Below are positions 24,432 through 32,745 of a stretch of DNA of 64,000 nucleotides, one piece after another. Location of the stretch: positions 124,001 through 188,000 of the forward strand of contig CAJFNB010000001.1 in NCBI GenBank assembly GCA_904393845.1, given 5' to 3'. The DNA is from Alloclostridium intestinigallinarum (GTDB lineage Bacteria; Bacillota; Clostridia; Christensenellales; UBA3700). The translations under genes were made by a program, and so were the position numbers. Below the pieces are notes generated by a model, which was not told the origin of the DNA, did no database searches, and worked only from the letters and a program-made list of their open reading frames with translations. Numbering within the stretch: position 1 is the first letter of the stretch; every line of letters starts with the position of its first letter.

Positions 24432-26112
24432 GGGGGCTGAAAACAACCTGAACTGTGGTGCCCTCGCCCACCTTGCTTCGGATATTCAGTTTTGCGCCGT
24501 AAAGGTTGCACACATGCTTAACTATGGCAAGCCCCAGACCCGTGCCGCCCGTCTTTTTGGAACGGCTTTTATCCACGCGGTAAAAGCGTTCGCATACCTT
24601 GGGAAGGTGTTCTTCCGGAATACCTATGCCCGTATCGGAAACCGTGAGTATTACCTGTCCGCCGTCGGTGCGGATATCCATATCCACCTTTCCTCCGGGC
24701 ACGTTGTAGTGCACGGCGTTGCTGCAAAGATTGCCCACTATCTCGTATATGTTGCGGTAGTCCGCGCGCACGTGTCCGCTGCCCGAAACGTTTATCGTAA
24801 CGTCCCTTTCTTCCGCCTGGTGCGAGTATTCCTGCCTGACTTCCGCCGCCACCGCGCCCAGGTCGATATCCTCTTCGCGGCGTTCCGCCCTGCCGCTTTC
24901 CAGGTCGCTTATGTAAAGCATATCCTGCACGAGAAAACTCAGGCGCTTGCTCTCTTTGTATATGCGTTCAAGCTGCTTTTTCTGCCCTTCGTCGCCCGCT
25001 TTGGCAAGCAGAATTTCCGTCAGTCCCTGCATGGTCGTGAGCGGCGTTTTCAGCTCGTGCGAAGCGTTTGCGAAAAATTCGCTCTTCTGCCTTATGGCGG
25101 CCTTTTCCTTGGTAAGGTCCGCCACCAGCACGATGTGCTCTATCTCCCCGCTTTCGTCGTCCGTCTTGAAGCTGTACACCTTGAAATTCAGATCCTTTCC
25201 GCGCAGACGGTAGGAAAATTCGCCGTCCTCGCCGCGCATAAGCGCGTTGTGCATAAGCGTTTTAAGTTCCTCGTCCTTGGTGAGATAGGAAAAATGCCTG
25301 CCCATTATGTCGTCTTTCACTTTGAAAATCTTACAGACGGGCTTGTTGTAAAGCACTATTTCGTTGTGCGATGAAAACGCCATCATGCCCTGGGATATGT
25401 TGTTTATGACGAAATCCAACTTGGACTGCTCGCGCCTTAAATCGGCAAGCGAGCCTCCCAGCCCCGCCACGAGCGCGTCTATCTCCTCCGCTATCTCCGC
25501 AAATTCGTCCCCGCCCGCCGCGGACGTGCCGGGCGTTGCGAGCGTAAGCGCGTGCAAGCGGTTGTTTATCTCACCCAGGCGCGCGGATATGCTGCCCGAC
25601 ATTCTGCGCGCGAATACCGCCGACACCGCTATACCCACCGCAGCGGCGAGAACGAGCGCGCCCACCGCCGCGCCGATATACGGACCTATGTCGCTCCTTC
25701 TTTCGCAAAGGCGCAGAACGTAGGTATTTCCGCCCGCGGTAAATTTTTCCGCATAATAATAAGCGTGCGCCCCCATGGTCTGCGAATAGCGGCCGACCAC
25801 CTCTGGCTCGCCGTTCATGGCGGCGATTATCTCTTCCCTGTCGCCGTGGTTGTCCGTCGCCCCGTAGCTGTCGTACACCACGTTGCCGTCCGCGTCCACC
25901 AGCGTCACCCGCGTATCGTCTATCGCCGCAAGCACGGAAGACGGGTCTTCCGCCGACTGCAAAGCGGCTGTGAGCAGGTGCGTTTTATCCTTTATATCGT
26001 CAGACTCCGTCTCGTCGTAAAGCCAGAAAACGACTCCTAGGGCGACTGCAAACACTATTACCGCCGTTATCAGCGATATAAGCACGCATCTTAAGGTAAG
26101 TTTTCTTCTCAT
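24412..26112 (-). CDS. phoR: PhoR-type sensor histidine kinase
   Basis: This 566-residue membrane kinase has two transmembrane segments (about 8-31 and 143-166) around an extracellular sensor region, then HAMP-like, PAS (about 225-335), HisKA and HATPase domains. The phosphorylated His is in NASHELKTPLTTM; N, G1 and G2 boxes (NLCSNAVHY, SDTGIGIP, GTGLGLAIV) are intact. Its ATG overlaps the regulator stop as ATGA. Downstream of pst genes it should control phosphate starvation genes. The final six residues lie in an inverted-repeat arm. Confidence 0.9.
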   Translation of the reverse strand: MRRKLTLRCVLISLITAVIVFAVALGVVFWLYDETESDDIKDKTHLLTAALQSAEDPSSVLAAIDDTRVTLVDADGNVVYDSYGATDNHGDREEIIAAMNGEPEVVGRYSQTMGAHAYYYAEKFTAGGNTYVLRLCERRSDIGPYIGAAVGALVLAAAVGIAVSAVFARRMSGSISARLGEINNRLHALTLATPGTSAAGGDEFAEIAEEIDALVAGLGGSLADLRREQSKLDFVINNISQGMMAFSSHNEIVLYNKPVCKIFKVKDDIMGRHFSYLTKDEELKTLMHNALMRGEDGEFSYRLRGKDLNFKVYSFKTDDESGEIEHIVLVADLTKEKAAIRQKSEFFANASHELKTPLTTMQGLTEILLAKAGDEGQKKQLERIYKESKRLSFLVQDMLYISDLESGRAERREEDIDLGAVAAEVRQEYSHQAEERDVTINVSGSGHVRADYRNIYEIVGNLCSNAVHYNVPGGKVDMDIRTDGGQVILTVSDTGIGIPEEHLPKVCERFYRVDKSRSKKTGGTGLGLAIVKHVCNLYGAKLNIRSKVGEGTTVQVVFSPPDDRNK

Positions 26113-26774
26113 CAGTCCACCCTGTACCCGACGCCGCGCACGGTCACTATTACGTTATCTCCGCCGGCAGCCTTTATCTTGTCGCGTATTTGCGCGATAT
26201 GCATATCCAGCGCGCGCGTTTCGCCCATAAAGTCCTCTCCCCACACGGTTTTGAATATCTCGTCGCGCGTGAGCGTTTCCCCGGCGCGCTCTATGAGCAG
26301 TTTCAGAAGTTTGAATTCCTTTACCGTAAGTCCCAGCTTCTGTCCGCGGTAGCTTATGTCGTAAAGTTTTTCGTTTACGGAAAAATCGTTGTGGCGGCGT
26401 ACGTACAGATTGGCGCGCCTGAGTCCCGCCTTCACCCTGGCGAGCAGTTCCATAATGGAAAAGGGCTTGGAAACGTAATCGTCCGCGCCCTTGTTCAGAC
26501 CCTTTACAAAACTTATCTCGTCGCTTTTCGCCGAAACTATTATCACGGGCAGCCGCTCGTCCTTCTCCCTCAGCCGGGTCAGAATCGTATACCCGTCTAT
26601 GTCGGGAAGCATGATGTCGATTATCGCAAGCGAAGGGCGCTTTTCCTCGAACGCCCTGAAAAAGGAAGCTCCGTCGCCGAAGATGCGCACGTCGTATACG
26701 CCTTCGAACGCGCCCTCGTACACTTCCTGTATGCCTTCGTCGTCTTCTACAATGTAAATCAGTGCCTTATCCAT
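26112..26774 (-). CDS. phoP: PhoB/PhoP-type response regulator
   Basis: This 220-residue OmpR-family regulator has a receiver domain (VEDDEG acidic pocket, phosphorylated Asp in IIDIMLPDIDGY, Lys in VSKPFS) and a C-terminal winged helix (LTVKEFKLLKLLI, RALDMHIAQIRDKI, VRGVGYRVD). The start was set at MDKALIYI behind GGGTGG; longer versions would start upstream of the promoter's -10 box. It likely binds the direct repeat upstream of pstS. It has its own promoter, so regulator and kinase can be made apart from pst. Confidence 0.92.
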   Translation of the reverse strand: MDKALIYIVEDDEGIQEVYEGAFEGVYDVRIFGDGASFFRAFEEKRPSLAIIDIMLPDIDGYTILTRLREKDERLPVIIVSAKSDEISFVKGLNKGADDYVSKPFSIMELLARVKAGLRRANLYVRRHNDFSVNEKLYDISYRGQKLGLTVKEFKLLKLLIERAGETLTRDEIFKTVWGEDFMGETRALDMHIAQIRDKIKAAGGDNVIVTVRGVGYRVD

Positions 26775-26789
26775 ATTCCACCCGATAGA

Positions 26790-26819
26790 ATTATACCACT
26801 TTGACGCGGCGCATGGCAA
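26790..26819 (-). promoter_or_regulatory. Promoter of phoPR
   Basis: TTGCCA (26814-26819 complement), 18 bases, TATAAT (26790-26795 complement), in the gap between pstB and phoP. Confidence 0.6.
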
Positions 26820-26822
26820 GCG

Positions 26823-27650
26823 TCAGCCGAACCTGCCTTCTATATATCTTCTGGTTTCTTCTTTCTGCGGCCGCCCGAATATGTCCGCGGTATCGCCGTA
26901 TTCCACCAGCTCGCCCAGCAGGAAAAAGCCCGTCTTGTCGGAAATGCGCGCCGCCTGCTGCATATTATGCGTGACGATTACCACGGTGGTGTACTCCTTC
27001 ATACTCCCGATAAGTTCTTCTATCTTAGCCGTGGAAATGGGGTCGAGAGCCGAAGTCGGCTCGTCCATGAGTATGATTCCCGGAGACGTGGCAAGGGCGC
27101 GGGCTATGCACAGCCTCTGCTGCTGTCCGCCCGAAAGTCCCAGCGCGGATTTGCCCAGTCTGTCTTTAAGTTCGTCCCACATCGCCGCCTGCCTGAGCGA
27201 ACGCTCGACTATTCCGTCCAGTTCCGACCGCTTTTTGACGCCGAAGGTGCGCGGTCCGTACGCCACATTGTCATATACGCTCATGGGAAAGGGGTTTGGC
27301 TTCTGGAACACCATGCCCACGCGCTTTCTCAGTCCCGTTACGTCCCTGCTCTTGTAAATATCCTCTCCGCCGACGAGAAATTCGCCCTCTATCCGGCACG
27401 AAGGAACCAGGTCGTTCATGCGGTTGAAGCACTTCAGAAGCGTGGTCTTGCCGCAGCCGGAAGGACCGATGAACGCCGTTACGCGCTCGGGCGGTATCTC
27501 TATGTCTATCCCCTTCAAGGCGTGGAACTCGCCGTAGTATAAATTGGCGTTCTTAACCTTTATATCTTTGGAAAAAAGCCTCTCTTCACCCGTTTTCTTT
27601 TGCCTGTTCAAGGACTTTTTTTCTGTTTCTTTTACTCTTTTTGTCAGCAT
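26823..27650 (-). CDS. pstB: Phosphate ABC transporter ATP-binding protein
   Basis: This ATPase of about 275 residues powers phosphate import. Walker A is GPSGCGKTT, the Q loop VFQKPNPFPMSVYDN, the signature LSGGQQQRLCIARAL, Walker B IILMDEPTSALD and the switch His VTHNMQQA. The ATG at 27650 follows AAGGAGAG and gives an unusual basic extension of some 25 residues; the gene then overlaps the permease gene by 65 bases. A later start without that overlap would need a weak TTG. Confidence 0.95.
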   Translation of the reverse strand: MLTKRVKETEKKSLNRQKKTGEERLFSKDIKVKNANLYYGEFHALKGIDIEIPPERVTAFIGPSGCGKTTLLKCFNRMNDLVPSCRIEGEFLVGGEDIYKSRDVTGLRKRVGMVFQKPNPFPMSVYDNVAYGPRTFGVKKRSELDGIVERSLRQAAMWDELKDRLGKSALGLSGGQQQRLCIARALATSPGIILMDEPTSALDPISTAKIEELIGSMKEYTTVVIVTHNMQQAARISDKTGFFLLGELVEYGDTADIFGRPQKEETRRYIEGRFG

Positions 27651-29412
27651 TTTTCTCTCCTTGGAATTTTCTTTGCAAAGCTCTCCCCGCAACTTCCGCC
27701 GCAATATTGAGCAGCAGAACTATCAGCATGAGCACGCACGCGCAGGCGTACGCCTCGTCGGTATATAAATTTTCTCCGGAAAGGTAGTACAGCAGTACCG
27801 CAAGCGTCGTTCCGCCGCTCATCGCGCCTTCCGGCATGGGCTGGATGCTTGAACCCATGGTGAACATAAAAGGCGCGGATTCGCTCATCACCCTGCCTAC
27901 GGAAAGTATGGCGGCGGCTATTATGCCCGGCATTGCGGAAGGCAGTACCACGGTGAATACCGTGCGCAGTTTGCCCGCGCCCAGCGCAAGCGCGCCTTCC
28001 CTCAGGCTCATCGGCACGGCGCGGAGACTTTCTTCCGTGGCTCTTATCACCGTGGGCAGAAGCATTACCGATATGGTAAGACTGCCCGCGGCAATGGAAT
28101 AGTTTCCGCCCAGCAGGGTCACGAACGTTACCGCCCCGAACAGTCCGTAAACTATCGAAGGCACGCCGGAAAGCACGTCTATCGCGCCGCGGATAATCCT
28201 TACGAGCGGATTCCTGCTGCCGGCGTACTCGCTTAAAAATATCGCCGCGCATATGCCCAGCGGCAGGGCTATCACCAGCGATATGCCCACCGTCATAAGC
28301 GTTGCCGCGACCGATGGCAGAATGCTTATCTCTCCGCCGTACTCATACGAACCGAAAAGCAGCTGCCCCGAAAGATGGGGCAGACCCATCACAAGCAGAT
28401 AGATGATAAGCGCCGCCAGAAAAGCCAGCGCAAACGCCGCGCTTACAAAGCTGAACGCCTTGCCCGCAAAGCAGATTTTTCTGCCGTTGAACAGGGAAAA
28501 ACTTAACTTTTTTCCGCCCCTGCCCTTACTTTTCTTATCAGAAGTGACGAGCGAAAGCAGGATAACCGTTATCGCGACGAACACGAGCAGCACTCCGCCG
28601 GTAGCAAACAGCGCGCCCATCTGCATCTCGCCCGCGTATCCCATTTCCAGCACTATATTGGCGGTCATCGTGCGGAAGGAAGAAAACAGCCCTTCGGGGA
28701 ACTGCGGCGAGTTGCCCGCCACCATGACCACCGCCATGGTTTCGCCGAGCGCCCTGCCCACGCCCAATATCATAGCCGCCGTAATGCCCGACTTTGCCGC
28801 GGGGACGACCGTGCGGAACACCGCCTGGTCGCGCGTACCGCCCAACGCGAGCGCGCCTTCGTAGTACGCCTGCGGCACCGCTTCGAGCGCGGTTTTGGAA
28901 AGCGACGCCACCGTGGGGAAAATCATCATGCCCAAAATAACGGAAGTAAGCAGAAGTCCGCTCGAATTGCCGTTGGGCGAAAGCATGTTGAAAAGGGGCA
29001 TTAATACCTTTATTCCGAAAAATCCGAATATTACCGAAGGTACGCCCGCAAGCAGATTGATTACGGACGTGAACACCGTCTTCACCTTGCCCCTGCAATA
29101 GTATGAGAGGAATACCGCCGTAAAAAAGCCCAGCGTGCCGCCCACCAAAAGCGCGCATACCGTGGCAACAAGCGTTCCCACCAGCATGGGCAATATGCCG
29201 TAACTTCCCGCAAGCGGCTGACCGTACACGTCGTTTGCGTCGGGCGCCCATTCCGTTCCGAATAAGAAGTTACCCAAACCCGTTTCCGCAAGCGCGGGAA
29301 TAGATTTCATTATTATAAAAACGAAGATTGCCGCGGCTGCGGCTATGCACAGCGCGGCTGTTGCGGCAAATACTACTTTGCCGCACGCTTCTTTTATTGA
29401 ACTTTTTCCCAT
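27586..29412 (-). CDS. pstCA: Fused PstC-PstA phosphate permease
   Basis: This 608-residue membrane protein joins both phosphate permease subunits in one chain. The PstC half (about 1-300) has the PDAND/YGILPML start region, AGVPSVIFGFFG and the coupling loop EAVPQAYYEGALALGGTRDQ; the PstA half (about 310-600) has ISILPSVAATLM, SGVPSIVYGLFG and RAVPMSLREGALALGAGKL. The two are linked by a basic stretch around residue 290-315. Separate genes are the rule, so the fusion is notable. It lies between pstS and pstB. Confidence 0.92.
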   Translation of the reverse strand: MGKSSIKEACGKVVFAATAALCIAAAAAIFVFIIMKSIPALAETGLGNFLFGTEWAPDANDVYGQPLAGSYGILPMLVGTLVATVCALLVGGTLGFFTAVFLSYYCRGKVKTVFTSVINLLAGVPSVIFGFFGIKVLMPLFNMLSPNGNSSGLLLTSVILGMMIFPTVASLSKTALEAVPQAYYEGALALGGTRDQAVFRTVVPAAKSGITAAMILGVGRALGETMAVVMVAGNSPQFPEGLFSSFRTMTANIVLEMGYAGEMQMGALFATGGVLLVFVAITVILLSLVTSDKKSKGRGGKKLSFSLFNGRKICFAGKAFSFVSAAFALAFLAALIIYLLVMGLPHLSGQLLFGSYEYGGEISILPSVAATLMTVGISLVIALPLGICAAIFLSEYAGSRNPLVRIIRGAIDVLSGVPSIVYGLFGAVTFVTLLGGNYSIAAGSLTISVMLLPTVIRATEESLRAVPMSLREGALALGAGKLRTVFTVVLPSAMPGIIAAAILSVGRVMSESAPFMFTMGSSIQPMPEGAMSGGTTLAVLLYYLSGENLYTDEAYACACVLMLIVLLLNIAAEVAGRALQRKFQGEKNADKKSKRNRKKVLEQAKENG

Positions 29413-29423
29413 AAATTTTTCTT

Positions 29424-30320
29424 TTATGCCGCCGAAAGAGCGCTGAATTTGACTATCTTGCCCGTGTAAATATCGAACAGCTGCGCAATGGTTATGTCTT
29501 CGAGGGTGTTTTCGGGATTGACTATCACCGCAATCGCGTCGAGAGCTATTTCAAAATGCGCTATCTCCGCTTCGTCCGCTTCCTTTACCGCGGAAGAGCC
29601 AAGACCTATCACGTTGCCCGTCTTGTCCGCCTTTACCGCCGATATGCCGTGAGAAGTGCCCTGGCAGTTCTTGCTTATCTCAACGCCTGCGACACTCGCG
29701 CCGCCTATCTCCTTATACTTGCCGATAAGCTTATCCATGAGCGGATCTACAGAGGTGGAGCCGCTTATGCTCACCGTGCCGCTCACCGCGGACGCGGGGG
29801 CGGTATACTCCGTCGCTCCTTCGTCCTGTCTGACGTAGCCTTCTTCTTCAACTACGTCCTGCGCCTGGGTGGAGCGGAGAAACGCGAGGAAGTCCTTGGT
29901 CGCCGCCGTAAGATTTTCACCCATCGCCTTGCTTGTCATAATGACAAACGGACGCTGCATTTTGTAATCTCCGCTGAGCACGTTTTCCGCCGTGGCTTCA
30001 ACGCCTTCCACTTTGAGGACCTTGACCGAATCGTCAACCGAGCCGAGGGACACGTAGCCTATACCCGTTTCAGTGGAAGAAACCAGCGAAATAACCGTGG
30101 ACGTCTTGTCCTGCTCGAGCGCGCCTTTCATAAGTCCCGCGTCCTTGAGCGCCGTGCCGTCTTCCGACTTCACGATGGATTCGAACGCGTCGCGCGTTCC
30201 GCTGCCCGAAGTACGGGCGATGACGGCTATATCCTTTTCGCCGCCGCACGCCGCCAGAACGGCGGTAAGCGCTATCACAAGCGCAATCATGACAAAAATA
30301 ACTTTTTTCGATGTCTTCAT
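29424..30320 (-). CDS. pstS: Phosphate-binding lipoprotein PstS with permuted halves
   Basis: This 298-residue lipoprotein (signal ending VLAAC) captures phosphate for the Pst permease. The order of motifs is reversed compared with classical PstS. First come SGSGTRDAFESIV, IGYVSLGSVDD, LSGDYKMQRPFVIMT and VEEEGYV, normally the C-terminal half. Then come SGSTSVDPLMDKL, a QGTSHGISAV segment and LDAIAVIVNPEN with FDIYTGKI, normally the N-terminal half. The protein ends right after that. This is a circular permutation. A PhoP-box-like repeat lies upstream, and the fused permease gene follows. Confidence 0.9.
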   Translation of the reverse strand: MKTSKKVIFVMIALVIALTAVLAACGGEKDIAVIARTSGSGTRDAFESIVKSEDGTALKDAGLMKGALEQDKTSTVISLVSSTETGIGYVSLGSVDDSVKVLKVEGVEATAENVLSGDYKMQRPFVIMTSKAMGENLTAATKDFLAFLRSTQAQDVVEEEGYVRQDEGATEYTAPASAVSGTVSISGSTSVDPLMDKLIGKYKEIGGASVAGVEISKNCQGTSHGISAVKADKTGNVIGLGSSAVKEADEAEIAHFEIALDAIAVIVNPENTLEDITIAQLFDIYTGKIVKFSALSAA

Positions 30321-30385
30321 ATTGACCTCCTGTTTACTGTCAAGTTCATTCTAACCCCAGCAAAACAAACCTTGCTATCACAGAA

Positions 30386-30401
30386 GGTAACCAATTTGTA
30401 A
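30386..30401 (-). promoter_or_regulatory. PhoP-box-like direct repeat upstream of pstS
   Basis: On the minus strand TTACA (30397-30401) and TTACC (30386-30390) start 11 bases apart, the spacing of Bacillota Pho boxes. A -10-like TAGAAT lies at 30348-30353 with a poor -35, as expected for an activator-dependent promoter. Confidence 0.5.
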
Positions 30402-30412
30402 GTTTTCTGTCA

Positions 30413-30735
30413 GGGAGCGTGGGACGCTCCACCCCTGTTATACCTTGAAGATAGTTTTGCTGAAAAGCGAGCCGACTTCTTCGCAATGCTTGGCTTGATA
30501 TGATAGATAAAAGGCGAGCCGGGAGCGTGGGACGCTCCACCCCTGTTATACCTTGAAGATAGTTTTGCTGAAAAGCGAGCCGACTTCTTCGCAATACTCT
30601 GCTTTATATGGTAAATTAAAGGCGTGCCGGGAGCGTGGGACGCTCCGCCCCCTGTTATACCTTGAAAATAATTTGACTGATATGCGAGATAACTTCTTCG
30701 CAATACCCTACAATATAGAAGTGGATAAATAAATT
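30413..30735 (+). repeat. Three tandem R2 repeat units
   Basis: Units begin at 30413, 30520 and 30629 (107-109 bases each). Each has GGGAGCGTGGGACGCTCC, then CCTTGAA, 29 bases and CTTCGCAA. The first two are nearly identical; the third has diverged. They sit just upstream of the Pho-box of pstS and could affect its regulation, or be inert. Confidence 0.85.
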
Positions 30736-31125
30736 AAATGATATAAAGAACAAACACACTCTCTCCCGGCTTACCATACATAATGAATAAATAATGATAA
30801 GGAAAAACTGCCTCTTCCACGCCTTGGGAAACGAAATAAGCGGCAAAGCGCTCTCTCATATTATATACGGTAGACAATATTATGCGGCGGTAATTTTATC
30901 CGTTTTCAAGACAAACTTTCCGTCCGCCGTTACTATAATAACTTTATCTAAAATTTTTTGCCTGAAAATTTGCGATGCCGCGTTGCAAAAAAAACTTTTA
31001 TTCCGGCAGTAAAATCCTGGGGAATTTTCCCCGCGGATTTTACTTTTTTTCGGGACAAACTTACCCCCCCCCATAACTTTTTATTTAATTTAACTAAAAT
31101 TTTTGAATCTTGTACTTAAAATCGC

Positions 31126-31154
31126 TTGACTTAATGATTCCCTTGTTGTAACAT
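31126..31154 (+). promoter_or_regulatory. Promoter of the SipW/TasA cluster
   Basis: TTGACT (31126-31131), 17 bases, TAACAT (31149-31154). It predicts a leader of about 400 bases before the first gene. Confidence 0.55.
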
Positions 31155-31564
31155 AATGGCGAATTTCGGGGATAATGTGGCAAAAATATAGGAGTCGTTC
31201 ATCGGTTCGTATATTTTTTGCCCTTATATGCGGATAAATAGCAGAAAAAAGGCTATTTCCGCAGCGCGGATATTTCGGGGACTTCCTGACTTCGAAGTCG
31301 TTCCGCCCGAAAAATAAGCTCCGTCCGCGGACGGATATAAAGCACGAAAACGCATTCGACTTTACTTTTTCGCACGGCTATGCTTTAAGCCGACAGAAAA
31401 TTGTAAAGCGGTACGTCCGTCTTTTTTTCAAAACGGTGTCGGATTACTTTCCGCGAAGAAAAAGACTGACTGTTAAAATATAACTTATATATAGCGTTGA
31501 TAATACGCGCGCACGGAAAATCCGCCGCGTGCCATCGGACGGGTCGGCGCAACAGATAAGGACT

Positions 31565-32035
31565 ATGAGTAAAAAGCAAATCGCAATATTGATAATCGCA
31601 GTAGCGGTCGCGGTGGCGGCGGCTTCCGTAGGCACGGCTTACGTGGTCGTAACGGGCAATTCGGAACTGGCTTTGGACGGAGCGGGCGACGAATTCACCG
31701 CCTCCGCCCGCATAGACGGCTTACTGCCCGGACAGTCTTCAACGTCGGAATATAAGGCGCACGCTCCCGCGGACGCCGTGTTCACGATACTGCTTTTGGG
31801 CGGAGCGGGCGACGATTTGGGAAGATACCTGGACGTGACGGTAAGCGTAAACGGAAACGCGCTTTACAGCGGCAATTATCTTTCGTGCCGCGGCGTCATA
31901 TTCACGGCGGACGTAAGCGGCGACTTTACTTTTTCAATAACCTATTCCCTGCCGCAAAGCGTGGGAAACAGCGCTCAGGGCAAGGAATGTTCCGTAACGG
32001 CGCGCTGCACTCTGCACGAAAAAACGAGCGGCTGA
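31565..32035 (+). CDS. Exported small beta-sandwich protein of the SipW cluster
   Basis: This protein of about 156 residues has an N-terminal membrane or signal segment (ILIIAVAVAVAAASVGTAYVV) followed by a beta-rich domain of some 120 residues. The signal resembles those of SipW substrates (short basic start, long hydrophobic core, small residue then aromatic). The start at 31565 has AAGGA only two bases upstream, so the true start is uncertain. It stands first in the cluster, 14 bases before the signal peptidase gene, and may be a minor fibre or anchor protein. Confidence 0.55.
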   Translation: MSKKQIAILIIAVAVAVAAASVGTAYVVVTGNSELALDGAGDEFTASARIDGLLPGQSSTSEYKAHAPADAVFTILLLGGAGDDLGRYLDVTVSVNGNALYSGNYLSCRGVIFTADVSGDFTFSITYSLPQSVGNSAQGKECSVTARCTLHEKTSG

Positions 32036-32049
32036 GATAAAAAACGGCA

Positions 32050-32745
32050 ATGGATAAGACTAAAACAAAAAAAGTGTGGAACGTGGTTTCCTCAATAATA
32101 GTGGGCGTAGTACTTGTTGCGGCGGTATGCGCGCTGGGCGTGGCGATAGGCTACCGCGCCCAGGGGCAGACGCTTACCGTCGGCGGCAGCCAGCTGCGCC
32201 TTGTGCTCACGGGGTCGATGGAAGGCTCCGAAGAAGATTCCATACGCACGAATTCGGTTATTACGGTAAAGACCGTGCCCGAAGACGCCGGGCAGGCGCG
32301 CGAATTTATAGATTCGCTGGAAGTCGGCGACATAATCACCTTTTACGATACGTCCCTCGGCGCAAGCGCTCTCGTGGTAACTCACCGAATAGTCGGCATA
32401 ACCGATAACGGAAACGGAGGAGTGAGCTTTACCACAAAAGGCGACGCGAACGATTCTCCCGATCCGTCCCCCGTCGACGAAAGCGACGTTATAGGGGTGG
32501 TGACCGGTTCCAATTATCCGTTGGGGGCGTTCCTGACTTTTCTCACGTCCGCCACGGGAATAGTGGTGTGCCTGATTATCCCTGCCGCAATTATCATGAT
32601 ATACGAAATTTTCCGCATCGCCTTTTTGGTACGCAAAGACAAAAAAGACAAGCGGAAGTCCGAATTGGACGAAAAGGAACAGGAAATAGAACGCCTGCGC
32701 CGCGAATTGGAAGAAATGAAGAAAAGAGGTGAAGACAATGACTGA
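32050..32745 (+). CDS. sipW: SipW-type signal peptidase I
   Basis: This 231-residue membrane protease has one N-terminal and one C-terminal transmembrane segment. The catalytic Ser is in VLTGSMEGS and the second catalytic residue is His in VVTHRIVGI, not Lys: the ER/archaeal type used by SipW. The KGDANDSPDPSPVD segment holds the conserved Asp. A coiled, highly charged cytoplasmic tail follows. It should mature the TasA/camelysin-type precursors encoded just downstream. It overlaps the next gene by 8 bases. Confidence 0.9.
   Translation: MDKTKTKKVWNVVSSIIVGVVLVAAVCALGVAIGYRAQGQTLTVGGSQLRLVLTGSMEGSEEDSIRTNSVITVKTVPEDAGQAREFIDSLEVGDIITFYDTSLGASALVVTHRIVGITDNGNGGVSFTTKGDANDSPDPSPVDESDVIGVVTGSNYPLGAFLTFLTSATGIVVCLIIPAAIIMIYEIFRIAFLVRKDKKDKRKSELDEKEQEIERLRRELEEMKKRGEDND

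Larger units (their letters stand above)
30321..31564. other. Long divergent intergenic region between pstS and the SipW cluster
   Basis: No convincing gene is seen in about 1.2 kb. It contains the pstS promoter and Pho-box (30348-30401), three tandem R2 units (30413 to about 30735), an AT-rich stretch, the promoter at 31126-31154 and a leader of about 400 bases with hairpins, including one near 31277-31314 with TTCGGG/CCCGAA outer and GACTTCGAAGTC inner arms. Confidence 0.6.

Noticed and set aside
30346..30703. Repetitive minus-strand frames over the tandem R2 units
   Set aside because: They are translations of the repeat itself, have no ribosome sites and no independent support.
30413..30735. 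Possible CRISPR array
   Set aside because: Three units of about 108 bases lie end to end without unique spacers of CRISPR size, and no cas gene is near.
31240..31350. Known riboswitch in the SipW leader
   Set aside because: Hairpins are present, but no conserved core of a familiar riboswitch class could be matched.
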